From positions 2,661,001 through 2,725,000 of the forward strand of contig QXCW01000002.1 of the NCBI GenBank assembly GCA_003550275.1: a DNA stretch of 64,000 nucleotides, in the 5' to 3' direction. This stretch comes from Flavobacteriaceae bacterium MAR_2010_72 (GTDB lineage Bacteria > Bacteroidota > Bacteroidia > Flavobacteriales > Flavobacteriaceae). Positions 1 through 8,748 of the stretch are shown here, piece after piece (the stretch's first letter is position 1; each line of letters opens with the position of its first letter). The translations under genes were made by a program, and so were the position numbers. The notes under the pieces were generated by a model. It was not told the DNA's origin. It worked only from the letters and a program-made list of their open reading frames with translations, and did not search any database.

Positions 1-1
1 G

Positions 2-271
2 TCAGAAGCTGCAGGCGCTTATTTTGGTGCTCTTGCATCTGCAAAAGTAATCACATTAATTGGAGTTGTTGAAGTTTTAACAGGGTTAGCCTTATTGTTC
101 AACAAATATGGTGCTTTGATGGCAATTATTTTCATGAGTGTTTCGGTGAACATTATTATGTATCATGTTAATCTGGATCCTGGCAACATTGGTCCTGGAC
201 TAGCAGTTTTTGTACTAAATATCGTTGTTCTGTTTGGTTACAAAGACAAATACAAAAGCTTATTGAGTTAG
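2..271 (+). CDS. DoxX-like membrane protein (3' part)
   Basis: Open reading frame that enters from the left edge and stops with TAG; 89 residues are visible and the start is outside the window. The residues are strongly hydrophobic, with about three membrane helices separated by short turns, including a segment with Gly-Val-Val-Glu-Val followed by Leu-Thr-Gly-Leu-Ala and a later loop with Asn-Leu-Asp-Pro-Gly-Asn. This arrangement resembles the DoxX/DoxD-like family of small inner-membrane proteins, whose biochemical role is mostly unsettled. A strong hairpin follows the stop, so the transcript probably ends there, facing the convergent SDR gene. The family call is by impression of the C-terminal half only. 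Confidence 0.55.
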   Translation, partial: SEAAGAYFGALASAKVITLIGVVEVLTGLALLFNKYGALMAIIFMSVSVNIIMYHVNLDPGNIGPGLAVFVLNIVVLFGYKDKYKSLLS

Positions 272-284
272 AAAAAAGTACCCT

Positions 285-332
285 AAAATGGGGTTGAAAT
301 AGATGATCTAAAGTTTATTTCAACTCCATTTT
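285..332. terminator. Bidirectional terminator between convergent genes
   Basis: A 17-base-pair stem (285-301 with 316-332, one G-U pair) starts with AAAATGG and ends with CCATTTT, so it has a T-rich 3' side on both strands. It lies between the stop of the DoxX-like gene (+) and the stop of the SDR gene (-). Confidence 0.8.
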
Positions 333-346
333 ATTTGTATTAATCA

Positions 347-1072
347 TTATTTGCTTGGTGGCATACTGGGCCTGACCTCAATCTTACTCGGTAAGGTTCT
401 TGGATTCATTTTTAGTAAATCAACGACTAATTCGCCGATATCCTCAATTTGTATTTTCCAAGCGTCGCTTTGGTCAGGTTCATTTCCATTGAAATAGGTA
501 GAAACCGATCCAGGCATTATGGTACTCACTTTAACACCATGATGACGTAAATCGAGCATTACCGCTTGTGTAAAACCTGTAAGTCCAAATTTACTGGCGT
601 TATAGGCAGAACCTTTGGCAAAAAAGTTAGTCCCTGCCAAACTGGAAATAGTAATATAATACCCTTTTGACTGTTTTAAAGCATCAACACTAGCTTTAAT
701 GGTATAAAAAGCACCCGTTAAATTGGTGTCAATGGTTTCTTGCCATTGCGTGTGCGTTAAGTCTTCAATGCTGGCAAAATGCCCGAGACCTGCATTAGCT
801 ATTACAATATCTAATTGCCCGAACTGCTCCAAAGTACTATGTACAGCTTTCTTTTGACTTTCAAAGTTCCTTACATCGGCTTCCAAACCAATTGCTTTGG
901 CTTTAGTATTTAAACTGCCATTTAAATTATTCGCTGCCTCTTGTGCAGAAGTTAGACTTCTTCCTGTTATGGCGACATTAATGCCTTCCTCTAGCAAACT
1001 TTGAGCGATACCAAAGCCAATGCCTTTGGTACCACCAGTTATTAGTGCTACCTTATTTTTTAGTGTATTCAT
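347..1072 (-). CDS. SDR family oxidoreductase (3-ketoacyl-ACP reductase-like)
   Basis: Short-chain dehydrogenase/reductase of 241 residues. It has the N-terminal NAD(P)-binding motif TGGTKGIG, the NAG motif (IANAGLG), a catalytic Ser in ISSLAG and the Tyr-Lys pair in YNASKFG. These enzymes reduce or oxidise small carbonyl or alcohol substrates in the cytoplasm; the substrate cannot be told from sequence. The frame is open 19 codons further upstream, but I chose the ATG at 1072 because MNTLKNKVALITGG is the normal SDR beginning and the extra residues are unlike the family. It sits 16 bases after the DUF4136 lipoprotein gene and may be co-transcribed with it. Confidence 0.85.
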   Translation of the reverse strand: MNTLKNKVALITGGTKGIGFGIAQSLLEEGINVAITGRSLTSAQEAANNLNGSLNTKAKAIGLEADVRNFESQKKAVHSTLEQFGQLDIVIANAGLGHFASIEDLTHTQWQETIDTNLTGAFYTIKASVDALKQSKGYYITISSLAGTNFFAKGSAYNASKFGLTGFTQAVMLDLRHHGVKVSTIMPGSVSTYFNGNEPDQSDAWKIQIEDIGELVVDLLKMNPRTLPSKIEVRPSMPPSK

Positions 1073-1088
1073 AATCTTTTTGATTTTA

Positions 1089-1610
1089 CTATTTTTTGGG
1101 TGGATATCCTGATAAAACCTTATTAACAATAGCCTTTAATTTTGCTTCCCTTTGTTCTGGCGTAGCATTTGGGTTATATGAACTTTCGCTAACGGCCTGC
1201 CAAAAAAGGCCTTTGCCATTTTCATCCACAAAATCGAAAATAATCTGCCGGTTCATCGTGCCCTGACCTAATGGAATACCTATAGAAATACCACCACCAA
1301 CGTTTCGTCCTGTTCCGCCCATACCAACGCCAACCGAATTACGCTGTGCTTCTTGATATTCATCACTCACAATATTGACAAAAAAATCCGGTGTTTCTGA
1401 CAGCGTAAAGCCTTTTGCCTGTAGTCCAGCATCCAATACATCTAGCAACCGGTTAGTATCCAATTCACTTAAGCCTGTATTTAGATCTTGATAGTAATTA
1501 TAGGTTTTATACTTTGAAAAATCTACCCCTCTTTCATAGTCATAATTGACTCTAACTGGAGCACATGAAACAAAAAGAAGGATAACTAAAATTTGGGATA
1601 AGGTTTTCAT
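1089..1610 (-). CDS. DUF4136 lipoprotein
   Basis: A 173-residue exported protein. The N-terminus is a short charged start, a hydrophobic stretch and a lipobox ending at Cys16 (LFVSCAP), which predicts a lipid-anchored envelope protein. The mature part begins with a DYERGVDFSKYKTYNY segment typical of DUF4136 proteins, and contains a glycine-rich GVGMGGTGRNVGGGISIGI region and a C-terminal PEQREAKLKAIVNKVLSGYPP segment that is also a DUF4136 signature. No enzymatic function is known for the family. It lies between obg and the SDR gene on the same strand with short gaps. Confidence 0.8.
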   Translation of the reverse strand: MKTLSQILVILLFVSCAPVRVNYDYERGVDFSKYKTYNYYQDLNTGLSELDTNRLLDVLDAGLQAKGFTLSETPDFFVNIVSDEYQEAQRNSVGVGMGGTGRNVGGGISIGIPLGQGTMNRQIIFDFVDENGKGLFWQAVSESSYNPNATPEQREAKLKAIVNKVLSGYPPKK

Positions 1611-1645
1611 TTCTTTTTAGTTTAAAGATAATGAAAAATTAAATG

Positions 1646-2644
1646 CTAGTCATTTAGCATCTTCCACAAGCTATCTTTTAGTTCGGTAATGCCTTGCTGG
1701 GCAACTGAAGAAATAAACAGATACTTTATGGGTAGGGTTTTATCTAATTCAATCTTTAGTTCAGACTTTAATTCATCGTCTAGCATGTCGCATTTTGAAA
1801 TGGCTATCAGTCGTTCTTTATCTAGCATTTCTGGGTTGTAACGTCGCAATTCATCCAACAGGATCTCATACTGCTTTAAAATATCTTGTGCATCAGCTGG
1901 AATCAAAAATAAAAGCACAGAGTTGCGTTCAATATGTCTTAAAAAATAATGTCCAAGACCTTTGCCTTCTGCTGCCCCTTCAATAATACCAGGAATGTCT
2001 GCCATGACAAAGGTTTGGAAATCACGATATTCAACAATCCCTAAATTAGGCTTTAAGGTTGTAAATTCATAATCAGCAATTTTGGGCTTGGCTGAAGTAA
2101 TGACTGAAAGTAGCGTCGATTTTCCAGCATTTGGAAAGCCTACCAAACCAACATCGGCCAAGATTTTAAGCTCCATTAAAATGGTCTTTTCTTCTAAAGG
2201 TATTCCGGGCTGCGCATAACGTGGCGTTTGATTGGTTGATGATTTAAAATGCCAGTTACCTCGACCTCCCATACCACCTTCAGCGACTACCTTTTCTTCT
2301 CCGTCTTCAGTAATTTCAAAAAGAATGTCGTTAGATTCGGCATCTCTCACTACAGTTCCAAGTGGCACTTCAATATAGGCATCTTTACCATCAGCACCAG
2401 TACTTCTTGCACTACTACCATGTTCGCCATGTTCAGCTTTGATATGCCGTTTAAACTTCAAATGCAGCAATGTCCATAGGTTTTTATTGCCTTTTATAAT
2501 CACATGACCTCCGCGTCCGCCATCGCCTCCATCTGGACCACCTTTGGCTACATACTTTTCACGATGTAAATGCATAGAGCCTTTACCTCCATTTCCGGAT
2601 GACACATGTATTTTTACATAATCAACAAAATTCCCTTCGGTCAT
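1646..2644 (-). CDS. obg: GTPase Obg (CgtA)
   Basis: Essential ribosome-associated GTPase that acts in large-subunit assembly and stress control. The first 160 residues are the glycine-rich Obg fold ([27 protein letters not shown]). The G domain follows with the P-loop GFPNAGKST, switch regions with TTLKPNLG, the G3 motif DIPG and the G4-like motif SKCD. At 332 residues it has the Obg fold and G domain but no long C-terminal extension. It lies downstream of hpt-adk on the same strand; adk-obg neighbourhoods are usual in this group. Confidence 0.97.
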   Translation of the reverse strand: MTEGNFVDYVKIHVSSGNGGKGSMHLHREKYVAKGGPDGGDGGRGGHVIIKGNKNLWTLLHLKFKRHIKAEHGEHGSSARSTGADGKDAYIEVPLGTVVRDAESNDILFEITEDGEEKVVAEGGMGGRGNWHFKSSTNQTPRYAQPGIPLEEKTILMELKILADVGLVGFPNAGKSTLLSVITSAKPKIADYEFTTLKPNLGIVEYRDFQTFVMADIPGIIEGAAEGKGLGHYFLRHIERNSVLLFLIPADAQDILKQYEILLDELRRYNPEMLDKERLIAISKCDMLDDELKSELKIELDKTLPIKYLFISSVAQQGITELKDSLWKMLND

Positions 2645-2751
2645 AGTTTTGTTTAAGCGTTAAACTGTTTTTTTTAGACGGAACGTTTAAAATGCAAATC
2701 ATTATTGAATAAGCCTAATAATGGACTAAACAATCAATGATTCAAAATCAC

Positions 2752-3861
2752 TTATAGGTTGTCAATAACTTGACTTAAGCGTTCAGTGATTTCTTCAATG
2801 CTTCCAACACCATCAACACCAAAGTACTTGTTTTGAGCAGAATAATAATCCTTTAAAATTGCCGTTTTATTATAGTATTCTTGAATTCGGTTTCTAATAA
2901 TCGTTTCATCAGCATCATCTGGCCTTCCGCTCGTTTTTCCTCTTTGTAACAATCGCTTTACTAAGACTTCATCGTCAACTTCTAAAGCAATCATAGCATT
3001 TATTTGTGAATCCTTGCTATCCATAAGTTGATCTAAAGCGTCGGCTTGGGCATTGGTACGTGGAAATCCATCAAAAATAAATCCGTTGGCCCCTGCATTT
3101 TTCTCTACTTCGGCATTAAGCATATCAATCGTTACCTGATCCGGAACCAATTCACCTTTATCCATGTACGATTTGGCCAACATGCCCAAAGCAGTTTCAT
3201 TCTTGATATTAAATCGAAACACATCTCCTGTTGAGATATGTACAAGGTTGTATTTTTCCTTTAAAAAGTTGGCTTGAGTACCTTTTCCTGCTCCTGGAGG
3301 TCCAAATAGTACAATGTTAGTCATGTATTGTGTTTGTTTAAGTTGGTATACCGATGAGAGATCACGACCTAATCCGTTGTAATCTAAACCATAACCAACA
3401 ATAAATTTATCTGGAATTTCAATTCCTATATAATGAAGTTTAAAATCCTTTTTATACGCTTCAGGTTTATAAAATAGTGTGGCTATATATAAATCCTTAA
3501 CCTTTTCACTTTTGAAAATGCGGTAGACTTCTGCCAAAGTTTTCCCAGAATCGATGATATCCTCGAGAATTACGACCGTACGACCGGTTAAATCTTGGGT
3601 CAAACCAATTAAGCGTTGAATATCTTCAGTAGATTTCACACCTTCATATGAAGCTAATTTAATAAAGGTCACTTCACAAGGTTTTGGATAGGCTTTCACA
3701 AAATCACTCACAAACATGAATGATCCATTTAAGATCCCTACAAAAACAGGAACCTCATCTTTTAAGTCGCTAGCAATAGATTCTGCCATGCGTTTAACAG
3801 CCGCCTCAATCTCTTCTTCCGAAATAAAAGGCTTAAAATGTAAATCATGAAGCTTAATCAC
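2752..3861 (-). CDS. adk: Fused hypoxanthine phosphoribosyltransferase / adenylate kinase
   Basis: One 369-residue frame carries two purine enzymes. Residues 1-179 are a complete hypoxanthine phosphoribosyltransferase with the PRPP-binding motif VVILEDIIDSGKT and the ILNGSFMF loop; it would salvage hypoxanthine or guanine. Residues 180-369 are a complete short-type adenylate kinase beginning MTNIVLFGPPGAGKGTQ (P-loop), with DGFPRT and the RPDDADETI lid region; it makes ADP from AMP and ATP. The join is only a few residues (LKQTQY) and contains no stop. Met180 could also serve as an internal start giving a free 190-residue kinase. A -7-like element lies just upstream (3883-3890). Confidence 0.93.
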   Translation of the reverse strand: MIKLHDLHFKPFISEEEIEAAVKRMAESIASDLKDEVPVFVGILNGSFMFVSDFVKAYPKPCEVTFIKLASYEGVKSTEDIQRLIGLTQDLTGRTVVILEDIIDSGKTLAEVYRIFKSEKVKDLYIATLFYKPEAYKKDFKLHYIGIEIPDKFIVGYGLDYNGLGRDLSSVYQLKQTQYMTNIVLFGPPGAGKGTQANFLKEKYNLVHISTGDVFRFNIKNETALGMLAKSYMDKGELVPDQVTIDMLNAEVEKNAGANGFIFDGFPRTNAQADALDQLMDSKDSQINAMIALEVDDEVLVKRLLQRGKTSGRPDDADETIIRNRIQEYYNKTAILKDYYSAQNKYFGVDGVGSIEEITERLSQVIDNL

Positions 3862-3882
3862 TTGTTTTTAATTTTAGAAGTG

Positions 3883-3890
3883 CAAAGATA
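3883..3890 (-). promoter_or_regulatory. Candidate -7 element of hpt-adk
   Basis: The minus strand reads TATCTTTG, an exact match to the Bacteroidota -7 consensus TAnnTTTG, 22 bases before the hpt-adk start. No clear TTG -33 element is seen at the usual distance, so only half of the promoter is supported. Confidence 0.5.
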
Positions 3891-3929
3891 ACCAATAGAT
3901 TGACGTATAACCATTTTTGAAATATGATT

Positions 3930-3963
3930 TTGGAAGTTTGTTCCATTTTTAAATGTATTTTTG
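3930..3963 (+). promoter_or_regulatory. Candidate promoter of purK-purE
   Basis: TTG (3930-3932), a 23-base spacer and TATTTTTG (3956-3963) fit the flavobacterial TTG/TAnnTTTG promoter pattern. Transcription would begin near 3970, about 60 bases before the chosen purK start, which argues against the longer open frame that begins inside this promoter. Confidence 0.6.
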
Positions 3964-4027
3964 CAGTGCAAAAGCAAAATTTATAATAAACCTATTTAAA
4001 AATATTCCCACAAGCAAGGGAGCTATT

Positions 4028-5182
4028 ATGAATTATTTCTCTTCAAATTTTAAACTCGGTATTCTTGGCGGTGGACAATTAGGAAAAATGATGCTTTACA
4101 GTACTCGCAAATTTGATATCAGCACGCATGTTTTAGATCCTAGTGACGAAGCCCCTTGTAAAATAGGATGCAATACTTTTGTCAAAGGTGATCTAATGGA
4201 TTTTGATACCGTTTATAACTTTGGAAAGCACGTAGATCTACTTACGTTTGAAATTGAAAATGTAAATGTTGATGCACTCGAAACATTAGAAAAAGAAGGT
4301 GTCAAGGTATACCCGTCATCAAAAACATTGCGCATTATTCAAAATAAGGCAACCCAAAAACTATTTTATAAAGACCATAATATCCCAACGGCCGATTTCA
4401 CCCGATTTGCCTACATTTCTGAAATTGAGGACACAATAAAAAATGGCGGACTTCAATTCCCATTTGTTTGGAAGGCCGCTCAATTTGGTTATGATGGCAA
4501 TGGCGTTAAAGTAGTACGAAATTTTGATGATTTAAAAGAATTACCAAAAGGCGAATGTATTGCTGAAACGATGATTCCTTTTAAAAACGAATTAGCGGTT
4601 ATTGTAGCTCGAAATCAAAACGGAGACGTCAAAACCTATCCTGTAGTTGAGATGGAATTTCATCCAGAAGCCAATCAGGTAGAATACGTTATTTGTCCGG
4701 CAAGAATCGATGTAGATGTAACTAAAAAAGCACAACAAATAGCGCTAAAAGTTTCAAAAGCTTTTAACCATGTAGGATTGTTGGCCGTTGAAATGTTTCA
4801 GACCGAAACAGATGAGATTCTTGTGAACGAAGTGGCACCTCGACCTCACAATTCGGGGCATCATACTATTGAGTCTAGTTATACCTCACAGTTTGAGCAA
4901 CATTTAAGGGCTATATTAAATCTTCCGTTAGGAAAAACCGACAGTAAAGTTGCTGGAATTATGGTAAATTTGGTGGGAGCTGAAGGCTATTCGGGAAATG
5001 TCATCTATCAAAACATTGAAGATATCATGAAAATGGATGGTGTTACACCACATATCTATGGCAAAAAACAGACACGTCCGTTTCGTAAAATGGGTCATGT
5101 TACCATTGTCAATGAAGACATAAACAAGGCGCGTTTAATTGCTGAACAAGTAAAAAACACCGTAAAGGTGATAAGTAAATAA
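4028..5182 (+). CDS. purK: 5-(carboxyamino)imidazole ribonucleotide synthase PurK
   Basis: ATP-grasp enzyme of de novo purine synthesis that carboxylates AIR to N5-CAIR with ATP and bicarbonate. The 384-residue protein starts [11 protein letters not shown] and continues with the nucleotide-fold motif [10 protein letters not shown]. It has [16 protein letters not shown] in the ATP-grasp domain and the metal-binding region [16 protein letters not shown], all standard for PurK. The frame is open 25 codons further upstream, but those codons overlap the predicted promoter, so ATG 4028 is preferred. The gene is followed two bases later by purE, its pathway partner, and is divergent from hpt-adk. 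Confidence 0.96.
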   Translation: MNYFSSNFKLGILGGGQLGKMMLYSTRKFDISTHVLDPSDEAPCKIGCNTFVKGDLMDFDTVYNFGKHVDLLTFEIENVNVDALETLEKEGVKVYPSSKTLRIIQNKATQKLFYKDHNIPTADFTRFAYISEIEDTIKNGGLQFPFVWKAAQFGYDGNGVKVVRNFDDLKELPKGECIAETMIPFKNELAVIVARNQNGDVKTYPVVEMEFHPEANQVEYVICPARIDVDVTKKAQQIALKVSKAFNHVGLLAVEMFQTETDEILVNEVAPRPHNSGHHTIESSYTSQFEQHLRAILNLPLGKTDSKVAGIMVNLVGAEGYSGNVIYQNIEDIMKMDGVTPHIYGKKQTRPFRKMGHVTIVNEDINKARLIAEQVKNTVKVISK

Positions 5183-5184
5183 TT

Positions 5185-5667
5185 ATGAGTAAAGTAGGAA
5201 TCATCATGGGAAGTAAAAGCGACCTTCCTGTTATGCAAGAAGCTATTGACATTTTAAAAGGCTTTGATATCGAAGTTGAAGTTGATATTGTTTCGGCACA
5301 TAGAACTCCAGAAAAAATGTTCGAATATGGAAAACTGGCGCACACGAGAGGGATATCGGTTATTATTGCAGGAGCTGGTGGTGCAGCCCATTTACCTGGA
5401 ATGATTGCTTCGTTATCGCCTTTACCGGTTATTGGCGTACCTGTTAAAAGCAGTAATTCTATTGACGGTTGGGATTCAGTTCTCTCTATTCTTCAAATGC
5501 CCGGCGGAGTTCCAGTTGCGACTGTAGCGCTTAATGGCGCTAAAAATGCAGGCATCTTGGCAGCACAAATTATTGGTAGTTCAGATAAATGTGTGTTAGA
5601 TAAAATTGTGGTCTTCAAGGAAGGTCTCAAACAAAAAGTCATCGAATCATCAAAAGATTTAATTTAA
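5185..5667 (+). CDS. purE: N5-CAIR mutase PurE
   Basis: Class I PurE, which moves the carboxylate of N5-CAIR to form CAIR in purine biosynthesis. The 160-residue length is typical of the octameric enzyme. Visible signature motifs are [12 protein letters not shown] at the N-terminus, SAHRTPEKM (active-site His), [14 protein letters not shown] and IGVPVKS. It is separated from purK by two bases and is followed by a hairpin terminator, so the two genes form a compact operon. Confidence 0.97.
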   Translation: MSKVGIIMGSKSDLPVMQEAIDILKGFDIEVEVDIVSAHRTPEKMFEYGKLAHTRGISVIIAGAGGAAHLPGMIASLSPLPVIGVPVKSSNSIDGWDSVLSILQMPGGVPVATVALNGAKNAGILAAQIIGSSDKCVLDKIVVFKEGLKQKVIESSKDLI

Positions 5668-5693
5668 AAAACCCCGATAAATATCGAGGTTTT
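5668..5693 (+). terminator. Terminator of purK-purE
   Basis: A hairpin starts directly after the purE stop: AAAACC, one mismatch and CGATA pair with TATCG and GGTTTT around an AA turn. It ends in a short T run. The stretch 5694-5872 to the next gene shows only AT-rich sequence. Confidence 0.65.
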
Positions 5694-5872
5694 AAAGCTA
5701 TTAATCAATTATAAAGAGTACAAAAAACTCTCATCGTGATTCTTTCGCAAAAGTAAGAATATATTTTTAATCGCAATACAAATTTAAGTTAATAATCAGC
5801 AAATCAACACTCTAGTAAGAAAAATAACACGAACCTGTTATCGATAACTTACAAACACCCTGTATCTTTAAT

Positions 5873-7894
5873 ATGAATATTCTCAATACACCATTTAATA
5901 CAGCTCCTTTTTCAAAAATAAAGGATGAGCATTTTCTACCTGCCTTTAAAAAGGCTATTACAAAAGCAAAGTCCGAAATTGATCTTATTATCAATAATCC
6001 TGATGAACCAACATTTAAAAATACTATTGAAGCCTTGGAGTTTTCAGGGGAAGAGTTAGGACGAATTTCAAGTATATTTTTCAATTTGAATTCTGCAGAA
6101 ACCAATGATACAATTCAAAATATTGCTCAAAAAGTGTCTCCACTATTATCTGAATTCAGTAATGACATTACGCTGAATGAAGACCTTTTTAAACGTGTAA
6201 AAGCCGTTTATAGCGTTAAGGACGGTCTGAATTTAAACACTGAACAACAAACCTTGTTGGACAAAAAGTATAAAAGTTTTTCTAGAAATGGGGCTAATTT
6301 AGCAGAGGATAAAAAGAAACAACTACGGGATATTGACAAGAAATTAAGCAAACTTAAACTCAAATTCGGTGAAAATGTTTTGGCTGAAACCAACAATTAT
6401 GAATTGCTTATAACCAACGAAGAGGATCTAGCGGGTTTGCCAGATGGCGCCAAAGAAGCTGCCAAGCAATTAGCAGAAAGCAAGGAAAAAGACGGCTGGC
6501 TCATCACTTTGGATTACCCGAGTTATATCCCTTTTATGACCTATGCCGATAACCGTGAATTACGAAAAGAATTAGCCATTGCGGCTGGTGCCAAAGCATT
6601 TAAAGGCGACAAATTTGACAATCAAGACCATGTGCTTCAAATAGCCAAACTCCGTTTTAAAAGAGCACAATTATTGGGTTATAAAACTCATGCTCATTTT
6701 GTTCTAGAGGAACGCATGGCTAAAACACCTGAAACCGTCGAAACCTTTTTGAATGATCTTTTAGAAAAGGCCAGACCCGCCGCCGAGCGTGAATTCCAAA
6801 CCCTTCAACATTTCGCAAATGAATTAGATGGAATAGATTGTTTAGAAAAATGGGATTCGGCGTATTATTCCGAAAAACTGAAGCATAAGCTATTCGATCT
6901 TGATGATGAAAAGTTGAAACCTTATTTTAAACTAGAAAATGTTATCAACGGTGTTTTTATAATTGCTGAACGTCTTTACGGTCTTAAATTTGAAGAGATA
7001 AATAATATCGACAAATACCATAATGACGTTTTAACTTACAAAGTGACAAACTCCAAAGGTGAATTGATTTCCATTTTTTATGCCGACTTTTTCCCTCGAC
7101 CAGGAAAACGTAATGGCGCATGGATGACTTCATACAAGTCGCAATCTATCAAAAACAGCATCAATGATAGACCCCATATTTCCATTGTTTGCAACTTTAC
7201 AAAACCTACCAAAACAAAACCATCGCTACTTACCTTTAATGAAATAACGACATTATTTCACGAATTTGGTCATGCACTTCACGGTATGCTGGCTAATACC
7301 ACCTACCCTAGCTTGTCTGGAACAAGTGTATTTTGGGATTTTGTAGAATTGCCGAGTCAAGTTTTAGAAAATTGGTGTTACGAGAAAGAAGCTTTAGAAT
7401 TGTTTGCCACCCACTATGAAACTGGCGAAGTCATCCCCATGGATTTAGTAAACAAAATAAAAGAGTCTGCAGCATTTCACGAAGGCATGCAAACTTTACG
7501 ACAGTTAAGTTTTGGCTTATTGGATATGAGTTGGCATGGTCAAGATCCTTCTAAAATTAATGACGTAAAAGCCCACGAACTTATGGCTTTTGAAAACACC
7601 AAACTCTATCCAGATGTTGCAGAAAACTGTATGAGTACTTCATTTTCCCATATCTTTCAAGGCGGATACAGTTCGGGTTATTACAGCTATAAATGGGCTG
7701 AAGTATTGGATGCCGATGCTTTTGAATTCTTTAAAGAAGAAGGAATTTTCAGTTCAGTTGTCGCTCAAAAGTTTAAAGACAACGTGCTTTCACAGGGCGG
7801 AATTGAAGACCCAATGATACTCTATAAACGCTTTCGCGGTAAAGCACCACAACCCGAAGCTTTATTAAAACGTGCTGGGTTGATTGAGAAGTGA
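5873..7894 (+). CDS. M3 family metallopeptidase (Dcp/oligopeptidase A-like)
   Basis: Zinc-dependent peptidase of the M3 family, 673 residues, which is the usual length for peptidyl-dipeptidase Dcp or oligopeptidase A; these cut short peptides. The zinc-binding HEFGH lies at residues 463-467, followed by a second-ligand region FWDFVELPSQVLENW about 25 residues later and the C-terminal SFSHIFQGGYSSGYYSY segment that closes the active site in this family. No signal peptide is visible, so it is probably cytoplasmic. A TATCTTTA sequence (5863-5870) ends two bases before the start, so the mRNA may have almost no leader. Dipeptidyl carboxypeptidase versus oligopeptidase A cannot be separated by eye. 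Confidence 0.92.
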   Translation: MNILNTPFNTAPFSKIKDEHFLPAFKKAITKAKSEIDLIINNPDEPTFKNTIEALEFSGEELGRISSIFFNLNSAETNDTIQNIAQKVSPLLSEFSNDITLNEDLFKRVKAVYSVKDGLNLNTEQQTLLDKKYKSFSRNGANLAEDKKKQLRDIDKKLSKLKLKFGENVLAETNNYELLITNEEDLAGLPDGAKEAAKQLAESKEKDGWLITLDYPSYIPFMTYADNRELRKELAIAAGAKAFKGDKFDNQDHVLQIAKLRFKRAQLLGYKTHAHFVLEERMAKTPETVETFLNDLLEKARPAAEREFQTLQHFANELDGIDCLEKWDSAYYSEKLKHKLFDLDDEKLKPYFKLENVINGVFIIAERLYGLKFEEINNIDKYHNDVLTYKVTNSKGELISIFYADFFPRPGKRNGAWMTSYKSQSIKNSINDRPHISIVCNFTKPTKTKPSLLTFNEITTLFHEFGHALHGMLANTTYPSLSGTSVFWDFVELPSQVLENWCYEKEALELFATHYETGEVIPMDLVNKIKESAAFHEGMQTLRQLSFGLLDMSWHGQDPSKINDVKAHELMAFENTKLYPDVAENCMSTSFSHIFQGGYSSGYYSYKWAEVLDADAFEFFKEEGIFSSVVAQKFKDNVLSQGGIEDPMILYKRFRGKAPQPEALLKRAGLIEK

Positions 7895-7912
7895 GTTTTT
7901 TGCTTATTTTTG
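7884..7912 (+). promoter_or_regulatory. Candidate promoter of the ECF sigma operon
   Basis: TTG (7884-7886), an 18-base spacer and TATTTTTG (7905-7912) match the TTG/TAnnTTTG pattern. It overlaps the last codons of the M3 peptidase gene and lies 19 bases before the sigma-factor start, so the sigma gene can be transcribed on its own. Confidence 0.6.
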
Positions 7913-7931
7913 AAAAAACTGGAAAAGAAAA

Positions 7932-8489
7932 ATGCCAAATTATCAAATAGATCCCAACAAGTGGATTGACAACTATGCCGATTATCTATTCAATTACACT
8001 ATAACCCGTGTAAATGATAGAGAAATTGCCAAAGATTTGGTACAAGATACATTTTTTGCTGGTTTAAAATCGATGAAGAATTTTAAAGGAGAAGCGAGCG
8101 AACGCACATGGTTGATTTCAATTTTAAAACGAAAAATTATTGATTATTATCGAAAAATAAATTCCAACAAAGGAAAAGCCGAAGTGCGAATGAGCTATAG
8201 CAGTGACGAAAATGAGGGAGATTGGCTAGAAGAACGTGTTGCAGATCCGTTTGATAAAACGGCTGAAGATAGAATAGAAAACTCTGAATTGGAGGACGCA
8301 ATTTATAATTGTTTGAGTAAATTGCCTGAAAAACAGGCTCAAGTGTTTAAAATGAAAACCATTTTAAACCATGAAACTGAAGCCATTTGTAATGAACTAA
8401 ATATCACAGCGTCTAACCTTTGGGTTATTATCCATAGAGCACGAGTTGCTATGGCAAGCTGTATGGAAGAAACTTGGTTTAAAAAATAG
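7932..8489 (+). CDS. ECF-type RNA polymerase sigma factor
   Basis: A 185-residue sigma-70 family protein with only regions 2 and 4. Region 2 includes NYTITRVNDREIAKDLVQDTFFAGLKSM and the promoter-melting segment SERTWLISILKRKIIDYYR. Region 4 includes LPEKQAQVFKMK followed by a helix-turn-helix with EAICNELNITASNLWVIIHRARVAM. It would direct RNA polymerase to a small regulon. The next gene starts one base after its stop, on the same strand, and is likely its partner. Target promoters cannot be inferred here. Confidence 0.93.
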   Translation: MPNYQIDPNKWIDNYADYLFNYTITRVNDREIAKDLVQDTFFAGLKSMKNFKGEASERTWLISILKRKIIDYYRKINSNKGKAEVRMSYSSDENEGDWLEERVADPFDKTAEDRIENSELEDAIYNCLSKLPEKQAQVFKMKTILNHETEAICNELNITASNLWVIIHRARVAMASCMEETWFKK

Positions 8490-8490
8490 A

Positions 8491-8748
8491 ATGAAGAAAA
8501 ACGTATTCTTTATATCATGTGAAGAAGCACAGCATATCTGTGACAAATCACAGTACGGTGAAGCGACATTATGGGAAAAATTCAAATTGAACATTCGTTT
8601 GACTTGGTGCCGAATTACACGAGCTTATACTAAAAAAAATCAGGCATTAACCAAAACAATAAAGACTTCAAAAATTGAATGTCTGAAAAACGAAGAACAG
8701 CAAGCTTTAAAGAAATCTTTTGAAGAACAGCTACATCAGCAAAATTAG
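8491..8748 (+). CDS. Small Cys-containing protein paired with the sigma factor
   Basis: An 85-residue basic protein with no membrane segment. It begins MKKNVFFISCEEAQHICDK and continues with WEKFKLNIRLTWCRITRAY. The spaced Cys and His residues (Cys10, His15, Cys17 and a later CRxxRxY) resemble the N-terminal zinc-binding part of small cytoplasmic anti-sigma-type proteins in Bacteroidota, though the classical HxxxCxxC motif is not complete. The start at 8491 follows the sigma stop by one base. Its 3' end overlaps the convergent UbiA-like gene by 18 bases. An anti-sigma role is inferred from position and the Cys/His pattern. Confidence 0.75.
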   Translation: MKKNVFFISCEEAQHICDKSQYGEATLWEKFKLNIRLTWCRITRAYTKKNQALTKTIKTSKIECLKNEEQQALKKSFEEQLHQQN

